A stretch of DNA of 64,000 nucleotides from Streptomyces regalis (GTDB taxonomy: Bacteria; Actinomycetota; Actinomycetes; Streptomycetales; Streptomycetaceae). The position numbers and the translations under genes are program-made. Positions 9,324 through 17,396 of the stretch are shown in pieces. How positions within the stretch are numbered: position 1 is the stretch's first letter; every line of letters begins with the position of its first letter. The DNA lies in the NCBI RefSeq assembly GCF_001509475.1, contig NZ_LLZG01000081.1:78885-142884 (forward strand), written 5' to 3'. Under the pieces are notes generated by a model. It ran no database searches. It worked only from the letters and a program-made list of their open reading frames with translations, and had not been told where the DNA came from.

Positions 9324-9612
9324 TCAGCCGATGTTGACGGAGTACGCCTCGGTGTCCAGTCGGCCCGTGCCCTTGAAGACCTCGGTGCCGGACTCGATGC
9401 CGGAGACGTACTTGTCGTGGCCGAGCAGGTTGCGCCGTACGAGTGCCTGGGTGAAGTCGTCGAGGTCGAGGGTGGCCTTGGTGGTGTTGGTGCGACGGAC
9501 GAAGGAGTGGACCTTCCAGCCGATGTCGCCCTCGCAGGAGCGCGACGAGGTGTGCGCAGCGGGGCCGACGCGCCCTTCCGTTCACGGCCAGGACGGTGAC
9601 GTAGTACTTGCC
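9324..9612 (-). pseudogene. Decayed GH12-like glycosidase fragment
   Basis: Reading the minus strand, codons ending at stop 9324-9326 give a ~75-residue tail: HTSSRSCEGDIGWKVHSFV, then TLDLDDFTQALV, KYVSGIESGTEVFKGTG and LDTEAYSVNI. The pattern of strand, helix and a final GxE-x-F strand resembles the C-terminal third of GH12 cellulases such as the intact gene at 14434-15147. Upstream the frame meets a TGA, while another frame contains GKYYVTVLAVNG, so the gene is frameshifted and lacks its 5' two thirds. I infer a dead relic of a secreted glucanase at the edge of the carbohydrate island. The family call is tentative; the lack of an intact gene in 9223-9933 is clear. Confidence 0.45.
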
Positions 9613-9810
9613 GAGCCCCCGGCGAACGCCGGGGGCACTGGGCGGCGGTGCTGCATGGGGGACGGTCCAGAGGTCCCCCCGCTGCATGGCCCCCCACGGC
9701 CGGCCATGGTAGGGAGGAGGCCACGAACCCCGGAATGCCGCCCCGGGCATGCGCCGGACAGGATCCGCGCCCCTGCCGAGGCCCGCGTCGACGTTGCCGG
9801 GAAACTCACA

Positions 9811-9826
9811 GTCGAAGCGCTTCGAC
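9811..9826. promoter_or_regulatory. LacI-type operator upstream of lacI, distal
   Basis: Perfect 16-bp palindrome GTCGAAGCGCTTCGAC, 108 bases before the LacI start. A half-site TGTCGAAGCACC at 9860-9871 and a second full site at 9901-9917 follow. The CG-centred dyad is typical of LacI-family operators. Confidence 0.8.
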
Positions 9827-9900
9827 AACCTATGGACACCCACTCGCGGTGGAGCTACTGTCGAAGCACCCTCACACCTGCCTCTGTTCACACCGCGCAT

Positions 9901-9917
9901 TGTCGAAGCGCTTCACA
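9901..9917. promoter_or_regulatory. LacI-type operator upstream of lacI, proximal
   Basis: Near-palindrome TGTCGAAGCGCTTCACA, ending 17 bases before the LacI start codon at 9934. It shares the GTCGAAGCGCTTC core with the other sites. Its position, overlapping the likely 5' leader, fits autorepression of the regulator and the downstream GH31 gene. Confidence 0.75.
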
Positions 9918-9933
9918 AAGCTTGGAGAGCTGG

Positions 9934-10950
9934 ATGGTCACCCTCGCCGAGGTCGCCCAGCACGCCGGAGTCTCGGCGAGCACGGTGAGCTATGTCCTCA
10001 GCGGCAAGCGGTCCATCTCCGGGGCCACCCGGCAGCGGGTCGAGCAGAGCATCCGCGAGCTGGGCTACCACCCGAACGCGGGCGCCCGCGCCCTGGCCAG
10101 CAGCAAGTCGAACATCATCGCGCTGATGATCCCGCTGCGCACCGACATGTATGTGCCGGTGATGATGGAGATCGCCATCGCGGTGGCCACCACGGCCCGT
10201 ACGCACGGATACGACGTGCTGCTGCTGACCGGCGAGGAGGGCCCCGACGCCGTGCGCCGCGTCACCGGCAGCGGGCTGGCCGACGCGATGATCCTCATGG
10301 ACGTCCAGCTGGACGACGAGCGGCTGCCGCTGCTGCGCGGCACCGACCAGCCGTCCGTGCTGATCGGGCTGCCCGCCGACACCTCCGGGCTGACCTGCGT
10401 CGACCTCGACTTCAAGGCGACCGGCGCGCTGTGCGTGGAGCATCTGGCGATGCTGGGTCACCGCGACATCGCTGTCATAGGCGAGGCCCCGGCTGTCTAC
10501 GAGCGGCACACCGGTTTCGCCGAGCGCACGCTGGACGGACTGCGGCTGCGTTCCCAGGAGCTGGGGATGCGGCTGCTGCACCGGCCCTGCGAGGGCGGGT
10601 ACGACGCGATGGCCGTCACCCTCGCCCGGATCCTCGACGAGCGCCCGAGCACCACGGGGTTCGTCGTGCAGAACGAGTCGGCGGTCGAGCCGCTGCTCGC
10701 CCTGCTGCGCCAGCAGGGCCGTGCCGTGCCGGAGGACGTGTCGGTGGTCGGCATCTGCCCCGACCAGGTCGCCACCCAGGCCTCGGTGCGGCTGACGTCC
10801 GTCTCCATCCCCGCGCAGGAGATGGGCCGACATGCCGTGGAGCAACTGGTGGCCAAGCTCGACGGGCGCGGCAGCAACGAAGTCGTGCTGATCGCACCCG
10901 AGTTGACGCAGCGGGCGAGCACGGGCCCGGCGCCGGCCAACACCAACTGA
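9934..10950 (+). CDS. LacI-family transcriptional regulator
   Basis: Sugar-responsive repressor of 338 residues. The N-terminal helix-turn-helix and hinge are classic: MVTLAEVAQHAGVSASTVSY, VLSGKRSISGATRQRVEQSI, then NAGARALASSKSN. The periplasmic-binding-protein-like effector domain follows (IIALMIPLRTDMYVPVMMEI to about residue 330). ATG 9934 is preceded by GGAGAG. Palindromes of the LacI type lie directly upstream (9811, 9901), and matching ones lie 15.7 kb away between the transporter and GH3 genes (25605, 25786). I infer that it represses the whole island until a xyloglucan-derived sugar binds. The inducer is not known. The gene is followed after 74 bases by GH31 on the same strand, probably one operon. 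Confidence 0.92.
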   Translation: MVTLAEVAQHAGVSASTVSYVLSGKRSISGATRQRVEQSIRELGYHPNAGARALASSKSNIIALMIPLRTDMYVPVMMEIAIAVATTARTHGYDVLLLTGEEGPDAVRRVTGSGLADAMILMDVQLDDERLPLLRGTDQPSVLIGLPADTSGLTCVDLDFKATGALCVEHLAMLGHRDIAVIGEAPAVYERHTGFAERTLDGLRLRSQELGMRLLHRPCEGGYDAMAVTLARILDERPSTTGFVVQNESAVEPLLALLRQQGRAVPEDVSVVGICPDQVATQASVRLTSVSIPAQEMGRHAVEQLVAKLDGRGSNEVVLIAPELTQRASTGPAPANTN

Positions 10951-11024
10951 TCCTCGTTCCATCACCGTGTCCTTCCAGGGCACCCCCATGTCTGCACTCG
11001 CCGCCCTCTTCAGGAGCGCCAAAC

Positions 11025-13076
11025 GTGAATCAGTCTGCCGAAAACCAGCCCCAGCCAGGCACGGTCAGCCTCGCGCAGTCGTCCCCGACCGTCGGCACGT
11101 TCCGTGAGCGGGACGGTGCGCTGGAGTGGAGCGGCCGTCAGGAGACCCTGCGCGTCGAGCCGTGGGGGCCGGACGCGGTCCGGGTGCGTGCCCGGCTCGG
11201 CGGTCCGGTTCTCGACGGGCTGCCCGGCGCGCTGGTCGAGGCCGCCCCGGCGACCGAGTCGACCGTCAAGATCGAGGACGGGCTGGGGGTGCTGACCGTC
11301 GGCGCGCTGACCGTCGAGGTCGACGCCGAGGGCCTGATCCGCTTCCTGCGCACCGAGGACGGCACGGAGGTGCTCGCCGAGGAGCGCGCCCACTTCTGGT
11401 GGCCGGGCTCGCGGCTCTACACCGCCGTGGGCAACGGCTACCACCGGCTGGAGCAGCGCTTCGCCGCGTACGACGACGAGAAGCTGTACGGCCTCGGCCA
11501 GCACCAGCACGGCCGGTTCGACCAGAAGGGCCTGGTGCTGGACCTGGTCCAGCGCAACGCCGAGGTCGGCATCCCGGTTCTGTCCTCCAGCCGCGGCTAC
11601 ACCCTGCTGTGGAACAACCCGGCGATCGGCCGCGTGGAGCTCGCGCACAACGGCACCCGGTGGGTGGCCGACTCCGCCCGCCAGATCGACTACTGGATCA
11701 CCGCGGGCACCCCGGCCGACGGCCAGCGCCGCTACAGCGCGGTGACGGGCCGTACGCCGATGCTGCCCGAGTGGGCGGCGGGTTTCTGGCAGTGCAAGCT
11801 GCGCTACCGCACCCAGGACGAGCTCATGGCGGTGGCGCGGGAGTACAAGCGCCGCGGCCTGCCCATCGACGTCATCGTCTGCGACTTCTTCCACTGGACC
11901 CACCTGGGCGAGTGGAAGTTCGACCCGAAGGAGTGGCCGGACCCGGCGGCGATGGTGCGCGAGCTGGACGAGCTCGGCATCAAACTCGTCGTGTCCGTCT
12001 GGCCGTCGGTCTCCCCCCTCTCCGAGAACCACCCGGTCATGGAGCAGCGCGGTTACTTCATCGGCACCCAGTACGGCCCGATGGCGCACGCCGACTGGCC
12101 CGACAAGGAGGTGGCGTCGACGGTCCAGGTGGCCTTCTACGACGCCACCAACCCGGACGCCCGGGAGTTCGTGTGGTCCAAGGTCAAGCAGAACTACCTC
12201 GACCGGTACGGCATCACGGCCTTCTGGCTGGACGCCTGCGAGCCGGAGCTGAAGCCGGGCTTCCAGGAGAACCTGCGCTACTGGACGGGCCCGGGCCTGG
12301 AGGTCGGCAACATCTACCCGGCCGAGAACGCCCGCACCTTCTACGAGGGCCTGCGCGCGACCGGCGAGGACGAGATCATCACCCTCAACCGCTCGGCGTG
12401 GGCGGGCAGCCAGCGCTACGGCGCCGCCCTGTGGTCCGGCGACATCGGCACCGACTTCCCGACCCTGCGCCGCCAGATCGCCGCCGGCCTCAACACCGCG
12501 CTGTCCGGCATCCCCTGGTGGAACACCGACATCGGCGGCTTCCACGGCGGCGACCCGGACGACCCGGCGTACCGCGAGGTGATGGTCCGCTGGTTCCAGT
12601 TCGGCGCGCTGTCCCCGCTGATGCGCCTGCACGGCTTCCGCGACCCGGGCATGCCGCTCGGCCCGCAGATGACCGGCGGCCCGAACGAGGTGTGGTCGTA
12701 CGGCGAGGAGGCCGGCGCGATCCTGGAGCAGTACCTGCGGCTGCGCGAGCGCCTGAAGCCGTATGTCCTCGAGGTCATGCGCGAGGCCCATGAGGAGGGC
12801 CTGCCGGTGATGCGCCCGCTGTTCCTGGAGTTCCCCGAGGACCAGGCGGCCTGGTCGGTCGACGACGCCTACCTGTTCGGCCGCGACCTGCTGGTCGCCC
12901 CGGTGCTGACGGCGGGCGCGACGGCCCGCACGACGTATCTCCCGGCGGGCGCGGCCTGGACGGACGCGTGGACCGGGGAGACGTACGAGGGCGGTACGAC
13001 CGTGACGGTCGACGCCCCGCTGGACCGCATCCCGCTGTTCTTGCGGGACGGGGCACGGCTGCCTGTAGCGGAGTAG
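11025..13076 (+). CDS. GH31 glycosidase, probable alpha-xylosidase (cytoplasmic)
   Basis: Retaining alpha-glycosidase of 683 residues. There is no signal peptide, so it should act in the cytoplasm. An N-terminal beta-sandwich (to about residue 230, with DEKLYGLGQHQHGRFDQKG) precedes the TIM barrel. The catalytic nucleophile is expected at Asp403 in ITAFWLDACEPEL and the acid/base at Asp473 in AALWSGDIGTDF; IPWWNTDIGGFHGGD follows. The FWLDAxEPE nucleophile motif is the form common in alpha-xylosidases rather than alpha-glucosidases. Start GTG 11025 has CAGGAG 11 bases upstream. Being co-directional with lacI and close to GH74 and GH12 genes, it most likely removes the non-reducing xylose from xyloglucan oligosaccharides. 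Activity on isoprimeverose or other alpha-xylosides or glucosides cannot be distinguished here. Confidence 0.9.
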   Translation: MNQSAENQPQPGTVSLAQSSPTVGTFRERDGALEWSGRQETLRVEPWGPDAVRVRARLGGPVLDGLPGALVEAAPATESTVKIEDGLGVLTVGALTVEVDAEGLIRFLRTEDGTEVLAEERAHFWWPGSRLYTAVGNGYHRLEQRFAAYDDEKLYGLGQHQHGRFDQKGLVLDLVQRNAEVGIPVLSSSRGYTLLWNNPAIGRVELAHNGTRWVADSARQIDYWITAGTPADGQRRYSAVTGRTPMLPEWAAGFWQCKLRYRTQDELMAVAREYKRRGLPIDVIVCDFFHWTHLGEWKFDPKEWPDPAAMVRELDELGIKLVVSVWPSVSPLSENHPVMEQRGYFIGTQYGPMAHADWPDKEVASTVQVAFYDATNPDAREFVWSKVKQNYLDRYGITAFWLDACEPELKPGFQENLRYWTGPGLEVGNIYPAENARTFYEGLRATGEDEIITLNRSAWAGSQRYGAALWSGDIGTDFPTLRRQIAAGLNTALSGIPWWNTDIGGFHGGDPDDPAYREVMVRWFQFGALSPLMRLHGFRDPGMPLGPQMTGGPNEVWSYGEEAGAILEQYLRLRERLKPYVLEVMREAHEEGLPVMRPLFLEFPEDQAAWSVDDAYLFGRDLLVAPVLTAGATARTTYLPAGAAWTDAWTGETYEGGTTVTVDAPLDRIPLFLRDGARLPVAE

Positions 13077-13161
13077 CCGTGTCGGTGGGGGGTGGCCGGG
13101 GGGTGGAGGTCTTCCGGTCACCCCCTCGATCGCCCATTCAGCTCTCTTGCCCTGATGCGCG

Positions 13162-13192
13162 CCGAACTTCCTTGCCCCACAAGCAAGTTCGG
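13162..13192. promoter_or_regulatory. 31-bp palindrome upstream of the sulfotransferase gene
   Basis: CCGAACTT at 13162-13169 mirrors AAGTTCGG at 13185-13192. Inside, CTTG (13171-13174) mirrors CAAG (13180-13183). The only unpaired positions are one C on each side and a 5-base centre. It ends 17 bases before the GTG start, so it probably overlaps the promoter as an operator for an unknown regulator. It does not resemble the LacI sites of the island. Confidence 0.55.
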
Positions 13193-13209
13193 CGGGATAG
13201 AGTCGCCGC

Positions 13210-14397
13210 GTGTCCTCGTCTCCGATAGCCCTCACCCTGGCCAATGTGCTGCTGCGTCCGACTCTCGGCTCCCGTCATGGGCACCAGCGGATCTTCGACC
13301 GGATCGCGGTGGAGGCCGGGGAGACGCCGGGAGACCGGCAGTTCGTCGACGACTTCCGTTCGCTGCTGGGCTGGTGGGCGAAGGCCGAGAACCTGACCCC
13401 GGTCGGCTGGCAGTCCGCTCAGGTCTTCGTGCGCCGGCACCTCACCAACCGGGCCCGCGTGCGGCGGTTGATCGCCGAGCATCCCGGGATCGAGCGCGAG
13501 CCGATCGAGAAGCCGGTGTTCGTCGTGGGCCTGCCGCGCACCGCGACCACGGTCACGCACGCCGTCCTGTCGCTCTCCGCCGAGCACCGAGGCCCGCTGC
13601 TGTGGGAACTGCTCACGCCCGACCTGGAGTTGCCGCCTCGACAGCGTCGTAAGGCCGTCACGGCGGGGCGTCGTCTGGTCCAGGGCACCAATCTGTTCGC
13701 GCCGCGCTTCCGCGACATCCACGCGATGGCCGCCGAGGGCCCGGAGGAGTGCACCTTCGCGCTGCCGCACGCCCTGATGCCGCTGTCGCAGGCGCTGATG
13801 CCCGAGTACGAGGCGTGGTACCGCGAGCGGGACTTCGTCGACGACTACCGGTATCTCAAGCAGGTGTTCCAGGTCCTGCAGTACGGCCGTCCGCGCCGCC
13901 GCTGGATCCTCAAGTCCCCCATGCACCTGGGCAATCTCGACGCGCTGCGCACGGTGTTCCCGGACGCCACGATCGTGTGGTGCCACCGCGACCCGGTGAC
14001 CGTCGTGGCCTCCTTCTGCAGCCTCATCGAGCACGGCATGGCCGTCAGCACCCGCCCCCTCGACCTGCACCGCATCGGCGCCCTCTGGCTCGGCCTGCTG
14101 AGCCACGCCATGACCCGCGGCCTCGCGGCCCGCGCCGCCATCCCGCCCCACGCCCTGGTCGACGCCCCGTACGCCTGGCTCGCCGCCGAGCCGGCCACGG
14201 GCGCGCCCAAGCTCTACGATGCGGTCGGCGCGCGCTGGACCGACGCCGACGCCGCCCGGCTCCCTGGGGCCGTCGCCCGCCCGAAGGGCAGCCGCCCGCA
14301 CCGCTACGACCTGGCCCGCTACGGCCTGACCCGCGACGCCGTGGAGTCCGCCTTCGCCGACTACAACGCACTGCGGGCCGAGGTCGACCGCGCCTGA
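13210..14397 (+). CDS. PAPS-dependent sulfotransferase family protein
   Basis: A 395-residue cytoplasmic sulfotransferase-like enzyme (Sulfotransfer_3 type). The 5'-phosphosulfate loop appears as KPVFVVGLPRTATTVTHAVL near residue 105, and the 3'-phosphate site as VWCHRDPVTVVASFCSLIEH near residue 262, with KSPMHLGNLDALRTVFPDA just before it. The acceptor is unknown; relatives modify lipids, steroids or glycans. GTG 13210 has little Shine-Dalgarno sequence and could be leaderless. The gene sits between GH31 and GH12 of the carbohydrate island but points away from GH12 and has its own palindrome, so a role in sugar use is doubtful. Confidence 0.85.
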   Translation: MSSSPIALTLANVLLRPTLGSRHGHQRIFDRIAVEAGETPGDRQFVDDFRSLLGWWAKAENLTPVGWQSAQVFVRRHLTNRARVRRLIAEHPGIEREPIEKPVFVVGLPRTATTVTHAVLSLSAEHRGPLLWELLTPDLELPPRQRRKAVTAGRRLVQGTNLFAPRFRDIHAMAAEGPEECTFALPHALMPLSQALMPEYEAWYRERDFVDDYRYLKQVFQVLQYGRPRRRWILKSPMHLGNLDALRTVFPDATIVWCHRDPVTVVASFCSLIEHGMAVSTRPLDLHRIGALWLGLLSHAMTRGLAARAAIPPHALVDAPYAWLAAEPATGAPKLYDAVGARWTDADAARLPGAVARPKGSRPHRYDLARYGLTRDAVESAFADYNALRAEVDRA

Positions 14398-14433
14398 GAA
14401 CGGACGCGGACCGACCCCGGCCCCGATGACGCG

Positions 14434-15147
14434 TCAGCTGCTGCTGACCGTCAGGTTGTTGGTGGTGAAGTCCAGACCGCCGGACGACGAGGTGATCTCG
14501 TAGCCGAACTGGACGTCACCGATCGTCTCGTTGCTGGACATCCAGCCCTTGCCCGCGATCCAGCTGAGGATCGGCTTGATGTTCACGGTGCCGGAGGAGG
14601 AGTCGGACGTCCGCAGGAACGAGAAGACCTCGTTCACGCCGTTGGTGCCCTTGTAGACGGTCCAGGTGTGGCCGCCGAGCGTGACGTTGCCCTGCGAGGT
14701 GCCGAGCGGGCCGACGGCTCCGTTGTAGTTGACCCACAGCATGATCTCGTAGTCGTAGTCGGTGTCCCAGATGTCGTACGACGTGTTGTACGCGCCCGAC
14801 GACGGGACGGTCACGTTGTAGTTGCTGGTGAGCGAGCCGAGGGAGGCGATCGTCTTGTTGATCACCTTCTTGGAGTTGGGGTAGGACTTGATGCCGCCGG
14901 TGTTGGGGTGGTTGGCCCAGACACCCCAGTTGGTGCCGGAGTTGGCCCATATGCACTGGCTGCCGGCGCCGGAGCCCCAGATGTTGTTGTAGAGCGTGTA
15001 GCCGTTCAGGCTCGTGTTGCCCCACTGGTCGCAGGAGTTCCAGACCGCGGCCGAGGCGGGGGCGGAGGCGAGACCGACGGTGGCGCCGATGGCCATCGCC
15101 GGGGCCAGCACGGCCATGGTGATCTTGCGAAGTGCGTTCTTTGCCAT
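14434..15147 (-). CDS. Secreted GH12 endoglucanase / xyloglucanase
   Basis: Endo-beta-1,4-glucanase or xyloglucan endohydrolase of 237 residues. A Sec signal peptide (MAKNALRKITMAVLAPAMAI ... ASAPASAAVWN, cleavage near residue 34) precedes a single GH12 jelly roll. The nucleophile is Glu134 in YDYEIMLWVNYNG and the acid/base is Glu217 in DVQFGYEITSSSGG. There is no carbohydrate-binding module. GGAAGG lies upstream of ATG 15147. It is the last gene of the minus-strand run GH74-GH42-GH95-GH12, 38 bases after GH95, so probably in the same transcript. Some GH12 enzymes prefer xyloglucan, others cellulose or mixed-linkage glucan; the neighbours favour xyloglucan. Confidence 0.92.
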   Translation of the reverse strand: MAKNALRKITMAVLAPAMAIGATVGLASAPASAAVWNSCDQWGNTSLNGYTLYNNIWGSGAGSQCIWANSGTNWGVWANHPNTGGIKSYPNSKKVINKTIASLGSLTSNYNVTVPSSGAYNTSYDIWDTDYDYEIMLWVNYNGAVGPLGTSQGNVTLGGHTWTVYKGTNGVNEVFSFLRTSDSSSGTVNIKPILSWIAGKGWMSSNETIGDVQFGYEITSSSGGLDFTTNNLTVSSS

Positions 15148-15185
15148 GGTGTCCCTTCCATGGGTGGGGGGAAATGCGGGGGGAG

Positions 15186-17396
15186 TTACCACGTCCCCGA
15201 CGTGAGGACGTGGTCTTCTCCGGCGACGAGGTCGAGCGATTGCGCGTCGCCGGAGGAAGTCCGGAGTTCGATACGGAGGGAGCGCGACGGCTTCAGGACG
15301 GCCGTGGCTCCCTCGGGCGTCCAGGTCAGGTCGACCTCGGCGCCGAACCGTGTGCGTACGCCCCGGAGCCGGCCCTCCCGGAAGGTGGGGGGAAGGGCCG
15401 GCAGCAGGACCAGTCGGTGCGGGGTCGACTGCACGAGCATCTCGATCAGTACGGCGGGCAGGGTGTGTGCGGCATCCGCGTTGTAGACGTGGCGGTTCGG
15501 GTAGTGGGCGCTCATCAGGGAGGCGTGGAAGAAGTCGCCGCCCAGCACCTGGTCGAAGGCGTGGGCGACCCGGTCGCCGTCCCTGAGGCGGGCGGCGATG
15601 AGGGCGTGGTGGAGGTGGCCGTGCGCGGAGTCGTTCTCGGCGCCGCGCAGTTCGAGGGCGCGGTGGGCGGCCGCGGCGAGGCCGGGGGTGTCGTACGGGG
15701 TGATCTCGTCGAGCGGCCAGACGCCGTAGAGGTGGCTGAGGTGGCGGTGGTCGTAGGTGTCCTCCAGGCCGGGCCAGGCCCATTCGGCGAGGGCGCCGTC
15801 AGCGTTGATCCGGTGCTGCGGGAGGCGGTCGGCGAGGGCGCGCCAGCTGTCGGCCTCCGGGGTGTCCGGGTGGTACTCGGCGGCCGTGAGCAGCGCATGC
15901 CGGGCCGCCGAGAGGTCCATCGCGGCGTTGAGAGTGCCCCAGCTCGCGTTCGCCGGGCGGTTCTCGGGTGAGTAGGAGGGGACGACGACCAGGTAGCCGT
16001 CGTTGTCGGTCCGGGTGAGGAAGTCCTCGTAGAACAGGGCGACTTCGGCGAGGACGGCGGCGGTGCGGGGGTCGCGGTCGCCGCGTGTGTCGTCGTGGTC
16101 GACGAGGGGCTTGAGGAGCCAGTCGGCGCCGGCGGTCCACAGGTGCAGGGGGTATTCGCGGTTGAAGTGGTAGATGTGCCCGGACTCGCCGTCGGTGTGG
16201 GCGGGGGCGACGACGCCGCGGGTGCCGAAGATCGTGCGGGCGTTGTCGCGCCAGTGGTCCAACTGGCCGTGGATGAGGGCGGCGTGGGCCTCCGTGACCT
16301 CCGGGAGCGCGGCCGCCGCTGCCGATGCGGTCTGGAGGTTGACGTTGGCGTCGGTGGTGAACGCGCCCGACCAGGCCGTGTTCCAGTCGCCGGTCCACAG
16401 GCCGGTGAGCCGGGGCGGCAGCATTCCGGCGGCGGAGAGGAGGTGGTAGCGGCCGGCTGCGAAGAGGCGTTCCAGAAGGGCGGGGCTCTTGGGATGGCTG
16501 ACCAGCTCCGATCCGGGGAGCGCACGTTCGGCGTCGTCGGCGCCGAGGTCGAGGCCTGCGCGGAGGTAGGCCGGGCGGTGCAGGTCGGTGTGGCGGGCCA
16601 GGAGGCGGTCGTACGGGTCCTCGTCGCCGTCGGGGAGCAGGGCACGCAGCGCTCGCGCCTCGGCGAGGGCGTCCAGCTCACCGGTGTGGCGCTGGACCCG
16701 GGTGAGGAGGAGCAGCGAGCGGGCGCCCTCGATGCGCATGCCGGGCAGGGAGGTGCGGGTACTGCCGCCGGTGACCAGGGCGAGCGTGACACCTGTGTAC
16801 GCGCGGTCGCTGCCGGGGTAGCGGACGCGGAGGGTGAGGAGTGCGCCGTCGGGGGTGAGGATGGCGCTGTGTCCGACCGCCAAGTTGTAGGGGGCGCCAG
16901 GCAGTTGAGGGTCCAGGGTCACGTCGGTGGTGAGGCCGGGCTCGGTGACGTACTGGACGATGACGTCGTCGGCGCGCGAGACGAAGACCTGGCTCCGCCA
17001 GCCGCCCCGTATGGCTGTGCAGACGCCGGTGGCGAAGTCGACCTCGCGACGGTAGTCCTCGCGCTCTTCGGCGACCGCACGGCGCAGCCGTATCTGGAAG
17101 GCGGGATGGAAGGGCTGCACCCACTGCAGCTCCCGCCCGTCGGTGAAGCGCTCGGCCGCCGTGACGTCTCCGGCGAGCAACCGGTCCTGGAGCTGCGGGA
17201 GTTCGGCGGCGAGGGCGGGTGGACGGGCGTGTTCGCTGCCGTTGGGGCGGACCAGGGTGTGGTGGTTGACGATGACCCGGTCGGCGTTCGGATCTCCGCA
17301 CACCATGACGCCGTGTCGGCCGTTCCCGCTCAGGTAGGCGTCCTCCCAGCGGGCGGCGGGGGCGGGCTCCCAGGTGCCGTGTACGGGTCCGCTCAT
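15186..17396 (-). CDS. GH95 alpha-L-fucosidase / alpha-L-galactosidase (cytoplasmic)
   Basis: Inverting glycosidase of 736 residues, normal for GH95. The N-terminal beta-domain opens with ARWEDAYLSGNGRHGVMVCG, the family's typical start. The (alpha/alpha)6 barrel carries the two-asparagine site in FTTDANVNLQTAS, the helix HRHLSHLYGVWPLDEI, and a C-terminal beta-domain ending HVLTSGTW. No signal peptide is present, so the substrate must be imported first. ATG 17396 overlaps the GH42 stop (ATGA), showing translational coupling. In a xyloglucan setting it would remove the terminal alpha-1,2-L-fucose (or L-galactose) from galactosyl side chains before GH42 acts. Choosing fucose over galactose needs biochemistry. 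Confidence 0.88.
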   Translation of the reverse strand: MSGPVHGTWEPAPAARWEDAYLSGNGRHGVMVCGDPNADRVIVNHHTLVRPNGSEHARPPALAAELPQLQDRLLAGDVTAAERFTDGRELQWVQPFHPAFQIRLRRAVAEEREDYRREVDFATGVCTAIRGGWRSQVFVSRADDVIVQYVTEPGLTTDVTLDPQLPGAPYNLAVGHSAILTPDGALLTLRVRYPGSDRAYTGVTLALVTGGSTRTSLPGMRIEGARSLLLLTRVQRHTGELDALAEARALRALLPDGDEDPYDRLLARHTDLHRPAYLRAGLDLGADDAERALPGSELVSHPKSPALLERLFAAGRYHLLSAAGMLPPRLTGLWTGDWNTAWSGAFTTDANVNLQTASAAAAALPEVTEAHAALIHGQLDHWRDNARTIFGTRGVVAPAHTDGESGHIYHFNREYPLHLWTAGADWLLKPLVDHDDTRGDRDPRTAAVLAEVALFYEDFLTRTDNDGYLVVVPSYSPENRPANASWGTLNAAMDLSAARHALLTAAEYHPDTPEADSWRALADRLPQHRINADGALAEWAWPGLEDTYDHRHLSHLYGVWPLDEITPYDTPGLAAAAHRALELRGAENDSAHGHLHHALIAARLRDGDRVAHAFDQVLGGDFFHASLMSAHYPNRHVYNADAAHTLPAVLIEMLVQSTPHRLVLLPALPPTFREGRLRGVRTRFGAEVDLTWTPEGATAVLKPSRSLRIELRTSSGDAQSLDLVAGEDHVLTSGTW

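Noticed and set aside
7261..9920. Very long plus-strand open frame opposite the acyl-CoA dehydrogenase and running into lacI
   Set aside because: Its sequence is compositionally biased (V/G/D/E/A/L runs) as expected for the antisense of a high-GC gene; the minus strand has full family motifs.
11010..13244. A 744-codon minus-strand frame opposite GH31
   Set aside because: Antisense artefact of GC-skewed codons; no domain is recognisable, and GH31 catalytic motifs are on the plus strand.
15186..17396. GH65 or GH15 assignment for the (alpha/alpha)6 enzyme
   Set aside because: The N-terminal SGNGRHGVMV block, the two-asparagine NVNLQ site and the HRHLSHLYG helix fit GH95 better.
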